From assembly GCA_040219575.1 (NCBI GenBank), contig JAVJSD010000014.1, positions 62,001 through 126,000 on the forward strand: a stretch of 64,000 nt of DNA, written 5' to 3'. A program made the position numbers and the translations under genes. The notes beneath the pieces are model-generated. The model had not been told where the DNA came from, did not search any database, and was given only the letters and a program-made list of their open reading frames with translations. The stretch comes from JAVJSD01 sp040219575. Its GTDB lineage: Bacteria > Planctomycetota > Planctomycetia > Pirellulales > Pirellulaceae. Positions 8,834-16,917 of this stretch are shown piece after piece; the stretch's first letter is position 1, and every line of letters begins with the position of its first letter.

Positions 8834-8878
8834 TCATTAGCGTCCCATTAGCGTTCATCAGCGGTTGGCCCTTCTTCC
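8834..8878. repeat. Right arm of the GxxExxY-unit inverted repeat
   Basis: Reverse complement of 8337-8381 with three differences. It ends 14 bp before the cysD stop codon and begins 46 bp upstream of the GxxExxY start codon, so it could also carry that gene's promoter. Confidence 0.85.
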
Positions 8879-8892
8879 GGCATTCGAATAGC

Positions 8893-9915
8893 TCAGAAGT
8901 AGCCTTCGCGTTTTTTCTTTTCCATCGAGCCGGATTGATCCGTGTCGATCTTCCGTCCTTGCCGCTCGCTGAACTTGGTGAGCAGCATCTCTTGAATGAT
9001 GTCGGGCAACGTCGTGGCGCCGGATTCGACGGCGCCGGTGAGCGGGTAGCAGCCGAGCGTGCGGAAGCGGACGGTCTTCATCATCGGCTTCTCGCCGGGC
9101 TCCAGCGGGAGGCGGTCGTCGTCGACCATGATCAGATCCCCGTCGCGGTCGACGACCGGGCGCTCCGCCGCGAAATACAGCGGCACGATCGGAATCTTCT
9201 CCAGGTGGATGTACTGCCAGACGTCGAGTTCGGTCCAGTTCGAGAGCGGAAACACGCGAATGCTCTCGCCCTTGCGGACCCGCGCGTTGTACAGGTTCCA
9301 CAACTCCGGACGTTGATTCTTTGGATCCCAGCGGTGATTCGTATCGCGAAACGAAAAGACGCGCTCCTTGGCGCGAGATTTCTCCTCGTCTCGCCGGGCG
9401 CCGCCGAAGGCCGCGTCGAATTTGTATTTGTTGAGCGCCTGTTTGAGCCCTTCCGTCTTCATCACATCGGTGTGCACCTGGCTGCCGTGCGTGAATGGGC
9501 CGATGCCTTGCTGCACGCCGTCCTGGTTGATGTGCACCAACACCTCGAGGCCGAGCTCCTTCTTGGCGTACTGCTCGCGGAAGTCGATCATCTCGCGGAA
9601 CTTCCAGGTGGTGTCGACATGCAGCAGCGGAAACGGCGGTTTGGCCGGGTAGAACGCCTTCAGCGCCAGCTGCACCATCACCGACGAGTCTTTGCCGACG
9701 GAATACAGCATCACCGGGTTCTCGAACGCAGCCGCCACCTCGCGAATGATGTGGATGCTCTCGGCCTCGAGCTGTTTCAGATGCGTAAGTTGATAGCTGC
9801 TCATGCGGGGCTGCAGTTCGGCAGGCGGCGTCGCCGGCAGAGAGAAGTGGGGACCGCGAGGCGGGTGCGAATCGAGCCGCGGCCTCGACGTTTGGGGGGT
9901 GACTTCAGGCGGCAT
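8893..9915 (-). CDS. cysD: Sulfate adenylyltransferase subunit 2 (CysD)
   Basis: Catalytic adenylyl-transferring subunit of ATP sulfurylase, which forms APS from sulfate and ATP with CysN. The product has the PAPS-reductase/ATP-pyrophosphatase fold with the P-loop-like Y-S-V-G-K-D-S-S motif, a V-H-I-N-Q-D-G segment, and the conserved K-S-R-A-K-E-R and C-Y-P-L-T-G-A near the C-terminus. The core begins at an internal Met at 9804 (303 residues, the usual length). The ATG at 9915 adds 37 Pro-rich residues but has GGAG at proper spacing, so it may be the true start. CysNC is encoded downstream on the same strand, after the GxxExxY unit. Confidence 0.95.
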   Translation of the reverse strand: MPPEVTPQTSRPRLDSHPPRGPHFSLPATPPAELQPRMSSYQLTHLKQLEAESIHIIREVAAAFENPVMLYSVGKDSSVMVQLALKAFYPAKPPFPLLHVDTTWKFREMIDFREQYAKKELGLEVLVHINQDGVQQGIGPFTHGSQVHTDVMKTEGLKQALNKYKFDAAFGGARRDEEKSRAKERVFSFRDTNHRWDPKNQRPELWNLYNARVRKGESIRVFPLSNWTELDVWQYIHLEKIPIVPLYFAAERPVVDRDGDLIMVDDDRLPLEPGEKPMMKTVRFRTLGCYPLTGAVESGATTLPDIIQEMLLTKFSERQGRKIDTDQSGSMEKKKREGYF

Positions 9916-10119
9916 CCTTGCTCGCTCCAGACTTTCAATATTCTCAGTTTTATGCCGGAAACCCCGTTCGTTCCATGCCCCTACCCGTTCCAGCGAAGGG
10001 CGGCAGTATAGGAAAACCGCCGGTGACGCTCAACGTCAGTGGTTGGCGGTCCGCGTCCCAATCTTGAGTTGCGGATGGAAACGCGACGCCAGCATCGGCC
10101 ACGATGTGTGAACGGCGGG

Positions 10120-11607
10120 CTACGGCTCCTTCTTCGGCAGCGGGGGCCACTCGATGCGGCCGGCCTCGTACCGGGCGAACTTCCAGGCGGGCCAGGTGGG
10201 CGATTCGTCGCGGACCTCGTGGTATTTCGCCTTCAGCTTGGCGAACATCTGAGCCAATCGTTTCGGCTGCGAACCGGCCAGGTCGTGCGCTTCGGCGACG
10301 TCCTGCTTGAGGTTGTAGAGTTCGGCCCGGCCCAACTCGGCGGTCTTAATCGCCTGCTGCGACTCCTCGGTGATATCGCCGCTGGGTCCGAGCGGCGTGC
10401 CGTTCAGTTCGGCGAGGACCTTCCAGTCGCCGATCCGCATCGCCACCTTCGGCGCACTGCTGGCGTAGTTGTATTGCCAGTAGAGCGGCGTCTGGCGATC
10501 GATCGCCTCGCCGCCGAACAGCGGCACGATGCTGGCGCCGTCGAGGGCCCGATCTTTCGGTGTCTCGACGCCCGCCAGTTCGCACAGCGTCGGCAGCACG
10601 TCGACGCCGCAGACCGGTTCGCCGGAGACCGTCCCCACTTTGATATGCCCCGGCCACTGCAGGATGCCGGGCACGCGGATGCCGCCTTCATACACATGCC
10701 CCTTTTTCTCTCGCAGCGGCCCGGTCGAACCGTGCGGATGGTAGCGCGTGATGGCGGGACCGTTGTCGCTGGTGAAGAACACCAGCGTGTCGTCGCGCAG
10801 GCCCTGCTTGTCGAGCGACGCGATCAGGCGGCCGAAGGCGTGGTCCATCTGCGAGATGTTGCCGTGATGGCGGCTGTAGCTGGCGTCGTCCGAGGGATAC
10901 AGGTCCATGAACTGCTGGGCGCTGGCGATCGGCTCGTGCGGTTCGTGAAAGCAGACGAACAGGAAGAACGGCTTCGACTTGTCGCGACGATCGCTCAACC
11001 AGTCAATCGCCTCGTCGGCGACCAGCTGCGCCGAATAGCCCTCCAACTTGCCGACCGGCTCGCCGTTGCGGACGAAGTTGTCGGGGTTGTGGTGATTCGG
11101 CAAGGCGTTGTTCTGCGTCGAGAACCACCAGTCGAAGCCGTGATCGCCCGGCTGTGGGTGCTCGGGCATGTTGAACTTGCCGTTGAGATGCCACTTGCCG
11201 GTGTGGCAGGTGGTGTAGCCCGCGTCGCGCAGCAGCGTGGCGACCGTGATCTCGTCGCGGCCGACGTGCATCGGAGAGAACATCGGAATCCAGTTGTGCA
11301 CGCCGACGCGATAGGGCGTGCGTCCGGTCATCATGCCGGTTCGCGCGGGAGAGCAATTCGCCGCCGCGGCGTAGCAGTCGGTCAGGCGCAGCCCGGCTTT
11401 GGCGAAACGGTCGATGTTCGGCGTCTTCAAATCCGTTGCGCCGTAGCAAGCCAGGTCGCCGTATCCCAGATCGTCGCAGAGCACGACGACAAAGTTGGGC
11501 TGCGGAGCATCGGCCGCGGACAATAACAAATTGGCGGTGAGCGAACAGAGCAGGACGACGAGGAGGGCCGTTGGATTCAGCAACGACCAACGCGGTTCGC
11601 GACGCAT
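10120..11607 (-). CDS. Exported sulfatase
   Basis: Secreted sulfatase of 495 residues. A signal peptide (about 1-31) with a long hydrophobic core ends at A-A-D. The metal Asp pair is at 45-46 and the formylglycine motif is C-S-P-A-R at 85-89. G-K-W-H-L-N near 140, a S-D-N-G motif in the middle and the C-terminal Y-N-L-K segment, typical of this family, are present. Three in-frame ATGs lie in 15-bp tandem repeats immediately upstream, each with its own Shine-Dalgarno, so the exact start is uncertain; the 11607 start is the one nearest the signal peptide. It is divergent from the HAD phosphatase gene. Confidence 0.93.
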   Translation of the reverse strand: MRREPRWSLLNPTALLVVLLCSLTANLLLSAADAPQPNFVVVLCDDLGYGDLACYGATDLKTPNIDRFAKAGLRLTDCYAAAANCSPARTGMMTGRTPYRVGVHNWIPMFSPMHVGRDEITVATLLRDAGYTTCHTGKWHLNGKFNMPEHPQPGDHGFDWWFSTQNNALPNHHNPDNFVRNGEPVGKLEGYSAQLVADEAIDWLSDRRDKSKPFFLFVCFHEPHEPIASAQQFMDLYPSDDASYSRHHGNISQMDHAFGRLIASLDKQGLRDDTLVFFTSDNGPAITRYHPHGSTGPLREKKGHVYEGGIRVPGILQWPGHIKVGTVSGEPVCGVDVLPTLCELAGVETPKDRALDGASIVPLFGGEAIDRQTPLYWQYNYASSAPKVAMRIGDWKVLAELNGTPLGPSGDITEESQQAIKTAELGRAELYNLKQDVAEAHDLAGSQPKRLAQMFAKLKAKYHEVRDESPTWPAWKFARYEAGRIEWPPLPKKEP

Positions 11608-11648
11608 GATTTGGCCTCGCATGATTCGGCCTCGCATGATTTGGCCTC
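11604..11648. repeat. Three 15-bp tandem repeats carrying RBS plus start codon
   Basis: The unit GCATGATTTGGCCTC occurs three times (11604-11618, 11619-11633, 11634-11648), the middle copy with one T to C change. Read on the minus strand, each unit contains a GAGG Shine-Dalgarno core and an ATG about 7 nt later. Since 15 bp is five codons, all three starts are in frame with the sulfatase. Confidence 0.75.
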
Positions 11649-11785
11649 GGTGGGATACAGGGGGAGGGAGACGTCTCCCCAGTATAGGAAGATCCGCCGC
11701 CGATTTCATCGATTCCCCGCCGTCGTTAGTGGGCCGTGCCGCCAGGGCCCTCACCTCCGGTCGTGTCGTCGAGTAAAATGGTGGT

Positions 11786-12457
11786 GTGAACGTCTTGTTG
11801 TTCGATATCGATGGCACGCTGGTCAACACCGGCGGTGCGGGAGGACAGGCGCTGAAGGATGCGCTGGCGTCGGAATTCGGCGTCACCGAACCGGCCGCCG
11901 TCTCGTTCCAGGGACGCACCGATCGGGGCATCGCCCGCGATTTCTTCCAGGCGCACGGAATCGACGACGTGGAGGATTCCTGGCGGCGCTATCATCGGGC
12001 CTACCTGCGGCATCTCGCCACGCATCTACCGCTGCGGCCGGGCAGCGTGTTGCCTGGAATCGTCGCGCTGCTGGAAGCCGCCGCGATCCGCGACGATGTG
12101 GCGGTGGGGCTGCTGACCGGCAACGTTCGCGAGGGGGCTCGGCTGAAGCTCGAGCACTATCGGCTGCACCACCACTTCCGTTTTGGCGGCTATGGCGATT
12201 TGCATCCCCTGCGCGACGACGTGGCGCGCGAGGCGCTGGCCGACGCGGTGCGCATCCTGGCTGACTCGACGCCGCGGCGGGTGATCGTCATCGGCGACAC
12301 CGTGCACGACATTCGCTGCTCGCGGGCGATCGACGCAGTGGCGGTGGCCGTCTGCACGGGGACCGTTTCGCGCGACGAATTGGCCGCGGAGTCGCCCGAC
12401 GTTCTGCTGGACGATCTGTCCGATGCTGCGCCGCTGCTGCGATTGCTCAACGCGTAG
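11786..12457 (+). CDS. HAD-superfamily phosphatase (phosphoglycolate phosphatase-like)
   Basis: Haloacid dehalogenase-type hydrolase of 223 residues. The nucleophile motif D-I-D-G-T-L is at 7-12 (Asp7 nucleophile, Asp9 acid/base). A helical cap follows, then motif II L-L-T-G-N near 108-112 and motif IV V-I-G-D-T-V-H-D near 172-179. The overall layout suits the Gph/beta-phosphoglucomutase group, which dephosphorylates small phosphometabolites; the actual substrate is not evident. The GTG start at 11786 places the first beta strand immediately at the N-terminus, as is usual. It is divergently arranged with the sulfatase, sharing a 178-bp upstream region that contains the tandem RBS repeats. Confidence 0.88.
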   Translation: MNVLLFDIDGTLVNTGGAGGQALKDALASEFGVTEPAAVSFQGRTDRGIARDFFQAHGIDDVEDSWRRYHRAYLRHLATHLPLRPGSVLPGIVALLEAAAIRDDVAVGLLTGNVREGARLKLEHYRLHHHFRFGGYGDLHPLRDDVAREALADAVRILADSTPRRVIVIGDTVHDIRCSRAIDAVAVAVCTGTVSRDELAAESPDVLLDDLSDAAPLLRLLNA

Positions 12458-12481
12458 AAAGCGTGCTCTTTCGCGTCTTCG

Positions 12482-12546
12482 GTAGCGGAAGTCGTGAGAC
12501 TTCCGAGGCGGCTTCGAAAAGTCGGAACTCTCACGAGTTCCGCGAC
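12482..12546. repeat. Bipartite palindromic element, copy A
   Basis: Begins GTAGCGGAAGTCGTGAGACT and ends with GAGTTCCGCGAC. Hairpin 1 has stem CGGAAGTC and loop GTGA; hairpin 2 has stem GGAACTC and loop TCAC. The loops are complementary. It lies between the convergent HAD and sugar-isomerase-like genes. Confidence 0.8.
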
Positions 12547-12567
12547 GCCGTGGCGTCGTGGCGCGGG

Positions 12568-13470
12568 TCAGGCGAAGGCTTCACGGAGCGACTGCAGGTG
12601 CTTCTTGCATTCACTGCGGACGTCGCCCTGCTCCTCGTATTCCAGCACGATATAGCCGCGGTAATCGGCGGCGCGAAGAATCTCCGCCATGCGAGCGTAG
12701 TCGGCTGGCTCCTTGGCGCCGGCGCGGTCGACGACGACCTTGATCTGCGCGTTGACCGCATAAGGCGCGATCCTGGCCAGATCGGCGTAGGGATCCTCGG
12801 TGTGGAAATTGCCCGAGTCGAGATTCACGCCGAACCAGGGGCTCTTCACCGCGTGGACCAGCGACAGCAAGCCGTCGGGCGTGGCGGTGGGGCCGCCGTG
12901 ATTCTCCAGCGCCAGGAACACACCATGCTTGCCGGCGTAGTCGCAGCACTCCTGCATCCCCTCGACCATCCACTTGTGGGCCGTCTCCGGAGCGACGTCC
13001 TTGGGCACATGCCCGGCGAAGATGCGAATCACCGGCGCGCCGAGGATGGCGGCGTTGTCGACCCACTTCTTGACGCTTTCGATTTGCTCGCGCCGCTGGT
13101 CTTCGTCGGCCTTGCCGAAGTCGTTCCCCACGGCCGTGCCGGAGACATCCAGCCCCAGCCGGAAGCACTGCTGCTTGAGGTCGCGGAGGTAGGCCGGTTT
13201 GACGTCGGCGGGAAAGTAGTAGCTCGTGAGTTCGGTTCCCTCGAGTCCGAATTCGGCGCAATCGTTGACGAAATCGGACATCGTCAGTTGCGGATCCTTG
13301 CCTCCCAGCAGGCTGCGGTAGCTGTAGGCCGCCAGGCTGAACTTGAATTTCGGCGTGCCGTTGCGCTTGATCGGTTCGATGGCCAGCGCGGGAGAGGACG
13401 CGAGCGCCGCTCCGGCGGTGAGCGCGGCGCATCCGGAGAGAAAACGGCGGCGGTCGATCGTGTGTTGCAT
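12568..13470 (-). CDS. Tat-exported sugar phosphate isomerase/epimerase-like TIM barrel
   Basis: Xylose-isomerase-like TIM-barrel protein (AP endonuclease 2 fold) of 300 residues, a large family in planctomycetes. A Tat signal, D-R-R-R-F-L followed by an Ala/Gly-rich hydrophobic core, covers about 6-30. Metal-binding positions typical of the fold can be seen: E-G-T-E-L early, then L-E-N-H-G-G near 190 and N-L-D-S-G-N-F-H near 220, and a C-terminal I-V-L-E-Y-E strand near 280. Export to the cell envelope suggests action on sugars there rather than in central metabolism. The exact reaction is unknown. Both flanks carry copies of the bipartite palindrome. Confidence 0.88.
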   Translation of the reverse strand: MQHTIDRRRFLSGCAALTAGAALASSPALAIEPIKRNGTPKFKFSLAAYSYRSLLGGKDPQLTMSDFVNDCAEFGLEGTELTSYYFPADVKPAYLRDLKQQCFRLGLDVSGTAVGNDFGKADEDQRREQIESVKKWVDNAAILGAPVIRIFAGHVPKDVAPETAHKWMVEGMQECCDYAGKHGVFLALENHGGPTATPDGLLSLVHAVKSPWFGVNLDSGNFHTEDPYADLARIAPYAVNAQIKVVVDRAGAKEPADYARMAEILRAADYRGYIVLEYEEQGDVRSECKKHLQSLREAFA

Positions 13471-13579
13471 GGGAGAAACCCGTCAGCAGGTGGGCGGAGG
13501 AATTGTTGCAGTCCAGGGCCGCTATTGTCGCTTGCCCGTGGACCGTGTTCAACTGGTTCGCCGCCGCTCCGGAAAGTCT

Positions 13580-13678
13580 GTAGCGGAAGTCGCCAAACTT
13601 CCGACTGACCGTCTGTAGCGGAATTCGTGAGACTTCCGAGATCGATCGAAGCATCGGAACTCTGGCGAGTTCCGCCAC
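13580..13678. repeat. Bipartite palindromic element, copy B (nested)
   Basis: A half unit with loop GCCA (13580-13604) is followed by a second half unit with loop GTGA (from 13615) and then by a closing half unit with loop TGGC (to 13678). By loop complementarity the outer GCCA and TGGC halves belong together, with an extra GTGA half inserted between them. It lies between the isomerase-like start and the HTTM stop. Confidence 0.7.
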
Positions 13679-13687
13679 ACGAGTATG

Positions 13688-14671
13688 TTAGTTCGCGGCA
13701 GCGGCCGGTTTGCTCGGCTGAAATCGGCGTCCCAGCCGGCACATCGTCTCCGGCGTGACGAACGCCAGGCTGGCGATGAACATGATCGCGCAGTAGCTCA
13801 CCAGCCCGGTGACCAGCGCCAGCGAGCCCCACATCAGCGCCGCCAGCACCAGCATGATCGGCCGCGCCGAGCGATTCCAAACCAGCAGTGGGAAGGTGAG
13901 ATTCACGAGCACGACCAGGTGCGTCCAGGCGTTGAACACGAAGGGAGCACGGTGCAGGAAGGTGAGATTCACCATACGGGACTCCGTGCGGGCGATCAGC
14001 CACCACATGGCGTCGCCGACCCACCAGGTGTCGCCGTTGAGCATCGTCAAGCCGATCAACACATAGAAGGCCGCCACGTGCACCTGCATCAGCCGGATCG
14101 CGACCGTGGCCCAACTCGAGTTGAGGCAGGCGTGCTGTGCTTCTCCCGCGGCGCTGTCGTTCGACGGCGTCGCCTTGCGCCTTCGCAACAGGCTGTCGAC
14201 CGACAGATACGCGCCGGCCGGACCGATGCACAGATAAAGCAGCATCATGGTCAGCACCGGTTCGAACTGGGCCGTGATCATCGGCGCCCGGTGCACGTAC
14301 GACAACACCAACAGCAGCGACAAGATCGTGCTGGTGCGGGTGAACACGCCGGCCGTCATCGCCAGCAGCACCACGAAACCCAGCCCATGGATCAGCCACA
14401 GGTAGCCCGGCGCCTCGCTCAGATCCAACAGCGAAAAGCGCCAGGCGCCGCGATCGAAGCTCGCCAACGTCCGCAGCGACAGGATGCCGTGCGGGCCGAA
14501 CCAGCGAACCAGATCCGTCGTGTGCGAGGCGTGGTACCAGAGGGCGGTCAGCCCGACCAGGATCCGCATTACGCACAGCGTCAGCGGATCGCTGGGGGTG
14601 AACCAGAATCGAGTCCAGGATCGCCCGACCTGGTCGGGGAGTTGGGAGACTTCGGAGGTTGCGGAGGCCAT
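13688..14671 (-). CDS. HTTM-domain integral membrane protein
   Basis: Polytopic membrane protein of 327 residues resembling the HTTM (horizontally transferred transmembrane) domain, the family related to the membrane part of vitamin K-dependent gamma-carboxylase. It begins with a cytoplasmic tail and the W-F-T-P-S-D-P-L-T-L segment typical of these proteins, followed by about seven or eight hydrophobic helices, and ends in a basic tail. In planctomycetes many such proteins exist without known substrate. Its start codon overlaps the stop of the upstream gene (14671), so the two are translationally coupled and probably act together. Confidence 0.8.
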   Translation of the reverse strand: MASATSEVSQLPDQVGRSWTRFWFTPSDPLTLCVMRILVGLTALWYHASHTTDLVRWFGPHGILSLRTLASFDRGAWRFSLLDLSEAPGYLWLIHGLGFVVLLAMTAGVFTRTSTILSLLLVLSYVHRAPMITAQFEPVLTMMLLYLCIGPAGAYLSVDSLLRRRKATPSNDSAAGEAQHACLNSSWATVAIRLMQVHVAAFYVLIGLTMLNGDTWWVGDAMWWLIARTESRMVNLTFLHRAPFVFNAWTHLVVLVNLTFPLLVWNRSARPIMLVLAALMWGSLALVTGLVSYCAIMFIASLAFVTPETMCRLGRRFQPSKPAAAAN

Positions 14672-15468
14672 CAGGGAGTTCCGGCGGGGGGAGCGGGACC
14701 GGCGGGAGCAACGGGACGAGCGACCTCGCCTTCGGGATCGACCTTCACGACCGAAATGGTTCCGTCGTCGTTCACGATCAAATTCGCCTCGTACGGCGTG
14801 CGGAAGTAGACTTGTTCGTCCCAGGGATCCATCTGCCGGGGATCACCCGAGGCGATATTCTCCGGCGCCTGCAGGGCGTGGCGGCGACTGCGAATTCGCT
14901 GCGGCGTGATTCCCTGTTGATGCAGCAGGTTTTCGGCAACGCTCTGGGCCAGCCGCGCCGAGATGGCCTCGTCCGACGGTACGGGGCTCGTGCCGAAGGT
15001 GGCCAGCGTGGCGGCGATCTGCTGGTAGCGCCGCGAGCTATCGCTGCCGTGGACGCCGCCGGCTGGCAACACGATCCAATTCGCGCTGTCGGCGGGGTCC
15101 TTGCCCTGCGGCAGAATTTCCAGCCGATGGTCGACATCGGGTTCGTCGGCGTGCGTCAGATGGTAGGGAACCGCCAACAACTCGAGGTTGAGTGGTTCGG
15201 TATAGATCGACAGCGTGTCGGCGACCCGCACCTGGAGCGGCGAGCGGTTGAAGTTGGCCGACATCGCCACAAACACACAGAAGAAGTGGATGAAGATCAA
15301 CAGCGACGCGACCGCCCGAGCGATCGGGCCCGCCATGCCGCCGGATTCCGATGCGGCTGGGGCGGCGGACGATTTCGAGAGTTTGGGTTTGGACTGCATG
15401 AAATTGCCAAGGTTCGTTCGCGAGCGGCCTGATTCAGCACTATCCAGGTCTAACGGCGTCATCGGCAT
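14671..15468 (-). CDS. Membrane-anchored protein coupled to the HTTM gene
   Basis: No confident family. The product (up to 265 residues; a start at 15399 giving 242 is also possible) has a basic cytoplasmic tail, one transmembrane helix near residues 50-72, and an extracytoplasmic region of about 190 residues with no Cys. Its end overlaps the start of the HTTM-protein gene by one base, the arrangement seen for planctomycete HTTM partners. The joint placement suggests a two-component membrane complex. The Pro/Ala-rich C-terminal tail is probably disordered. Confidence 0.65.
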   Translation of the reverse strand: MPMTPLDLDSAESGRSRTNLGNFMQSKPKLSKSSAAPAASESGGMAGPIARAVASLLIFIHFFCVFVAMSANFNRSPLQVRVADTLSIYTEPLNLELLAVPYHLTHADEPDVDHRLEILPQGKDPADSANWIVLPAGGVHGSDSSRRYQQIAATLATFGTSPVPSDEAISARLAQSVAENLLHQQGITPQRIRSRRHALQAPENIASGDPRQMDPWDEQVYFRTPYEANLIVNDDGTISVVKVDPEGEVARPVAPAGPAPPAGTP

Positions 15469-15579
15469 GTTGATAAGGGGTGCTATAGCCTGGCTTGGCT
15501 GGCTTGCCTAAGCCGTTCAAACGGAACTCACAGCAAGGGAGGTCGCCGATGACATGCGCCGTCTTGCGGCGCAAAAAAG

Positions 15580-15619
15580 AAAGGCCGGGCTTCCGCAGTT
15601 GCGGAAAGCCCGACCTTTT
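15580..15619. terminator. Bidirectional rho-independent terminator
   Basis: A long stem, AAAGGCCGGGCTTCCGCA paired with TGCGGAAAGCCCGACCTTT with few mismatches, flanked by A-rich and T-rich runs on opposite sides. It is downstream of the Cys-rich protein gene (minus strand) and would stop that transcript. Confidence 0.8.
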
Positions 15620-15684
15620 CATGTCTTCAGCGAGGTAAACCGTGCCAGTACAGGGCTCCGCACAGTTCACCGCGACCGTCGTTA

Positions 15685-16155
15685 TTAACGGCGGAAGCTG
15701 ACGCTGCGGAAGACCATCGGAGCACGCTCCAGGGTCGAAGCGGCTTCGGGAGCGGGGGGGACTTCGGCGCCGGTGTCATCGCCACCGTCATCCGTCATCG
15801 TACCGCCACCATCGCAACCGCAGCAGCTCACGGGCTGGCAGCAAGCCGGGGGACCGGCGCAACCGCAGCACTTACGAGCACGCAAACGAGCGAACAGACC
15901 ACCACCGCAGCCGCAGCAAGCGGGGGGACCGCAGCAGTCGCTGGCGCCGGCGCAACCGCAGCACTTGCGGGCACGCATGCGGGCGAACAGGCCGCCACAA
16001 CCACAATCGCTGCAACCACCGTCGCAACCGTCGCACGAGGCGCCGGAGCAACCACAGCAACGCTGACCAGCGTCAGCCTTGTTGTCGGCACCCAACAGAG
16101 CGATGCCGACGATCGCGAAAAACATCGCGATACCAAAAACAACAAATCGATTCAT
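15685..16155 (-). CDS. Small secreted cysteine-rich repeat protein
   Basis: 156-residue protein with a signal peptide (about 1-29, ending N-K-A-D-A-G) and then about 85 residues extremely rich in Cys and Gly. Cys-Cys-Gly-Cys groups recur, and a module G-L-F-A-R-x-R-A-R-K-C-C-G-C-A-G appears twice, about 35 residues apart. The tail is acidic, then hydrophobic/basic (V-F-R-S-V-S-F-R-R). The ATG at 16155 has a strong GGAGG at good spacing. Such a protein might bind metal, or form disulfide-linked envelope or stalk material; planctomycete envelopes are known to be Cys-rich, but assignment to that is inference. It stands alone with its own terminator and a long upstream region. Confidence 0.75.
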   Translation of the reverse strand: MNRFVVFGIAMFFAIVGIALLGADNKADAGQRCCGCSGASCDGCDGGCSDCGCGGLFARMRARKCCGCAGASDCCGPPACCGCGGGLFARLRARKCCGCAGPPACCQPVSCCGCDGGGTMTDDGGDDTGAEVPPAPEAASTLERAPMVFRSVSFRR

Positions 16156-16917
16156 CCCAGACTCCTCCACAGAAAACTTACAGGTACCGTAAGCGAGAGT
16201 AACCTCGTGATGCCGTCTCAATACCAACTTCTCGCCCTTCGATCGCGACGGCGTGCTATCGAAGGTAAACCTGGAAGTCTCCCACACCACGGGCGACTTT
16301 TCGCAATCCTCAGTTATCGCCCTGTTTGAAAACAACTGTGGAATGCGAAAAATATACCGATGGGGCAGGATAGGCTGCTAAATTAGCATGGTCCAACTGG
16401 TTGTCAAGGACCATTGAGCAAAATACGGAAAATAGGCTGGCAGGGTTTCTTGGGGGTAATTTTCCGGCGGGTCCTAGAGTGTAGACTACACATCAAGGCG
16501 CAGCAATCACTCAAGGCGGCGTGAGCCAAGAATTATGGGGCCTCCTTGTCCCGACATGGCCCATCTGGCGTCGTTACTCTCGAGCAAACCGGCACGCTTC
16601 CCGTGCAGGGGACGGCCTTTTCGCGAGTTTGAACCGCAATTCACTCGACCGTGCGACCCGCATGACGTCGCGTCCTGGCGATCTGCTCGGGGTTGCGTTG
16701 TGACGGTCGTCCGCCAGGAAACGACGCTCCGCAGATGCCGGCGACCAGCGCACACGACAACCGGCGGGCGTTCCACACCAATTTGCGAGCCCTGGCGGCG
16801 AGAAGCGATTACGATAGGGAGACATCCGCAGGCCGGACGTCGTCCGCCTGAGGTGCATGCACCACAACGGGCCGCCTGCTACACTTAACCGCTTCACCTG
16901 CCCGAGCGGAACCGAAC
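16156..16917. other. Long intergenic region between divergent genes
   Basis: 762 bp with no supported gene. The part at about 16300-16450 is visibly richer in A+T than its surroundings and likely holds promoters for the Cys-rich protein. An inverted repeat, ATGGTCC (16388-16394) and GGACCAT (16408-16414), separated by 13 nt, could be an operator. Open frames here on either strand have no protein-like features. Confidence 0.5.
16388..16414. promoter_or_regulatory. Possible operator: 7-bp inverted repeat
   Basis: Perfect ATGGTCC/GGACCAT arms with a 13-nt spacer inside an A+T-rich stretch about 235 bp upstream of the Cys-rich protein start. Only dyad symmetry supports it. Confidence 0.3.

Larger units (their letters stand above)
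8337..8878. mobile_element. GxxExxY gene unit bounded by 45-bp inverted repeats
   Basis: A segment of 542 bp between cysD and cysNC begins and ends with the same sequence in opposite orientation. The arms are 8337-8381 and 8834-8878, 45 bp each with three mismatches, and the only gene inside is the GxxExxY ORF. Within each arm the motif CGCTAATG occurs twice in tandem, 10 bp apart. No transposase is encoded. The unit interrupts an otherwise conserved cysD-cysNC pair, which suggests insertion of a cassette. It could be a mobilised nuclease cassette or a repeat-associated gene that spreads with its repeats. Confidence 0.6.
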
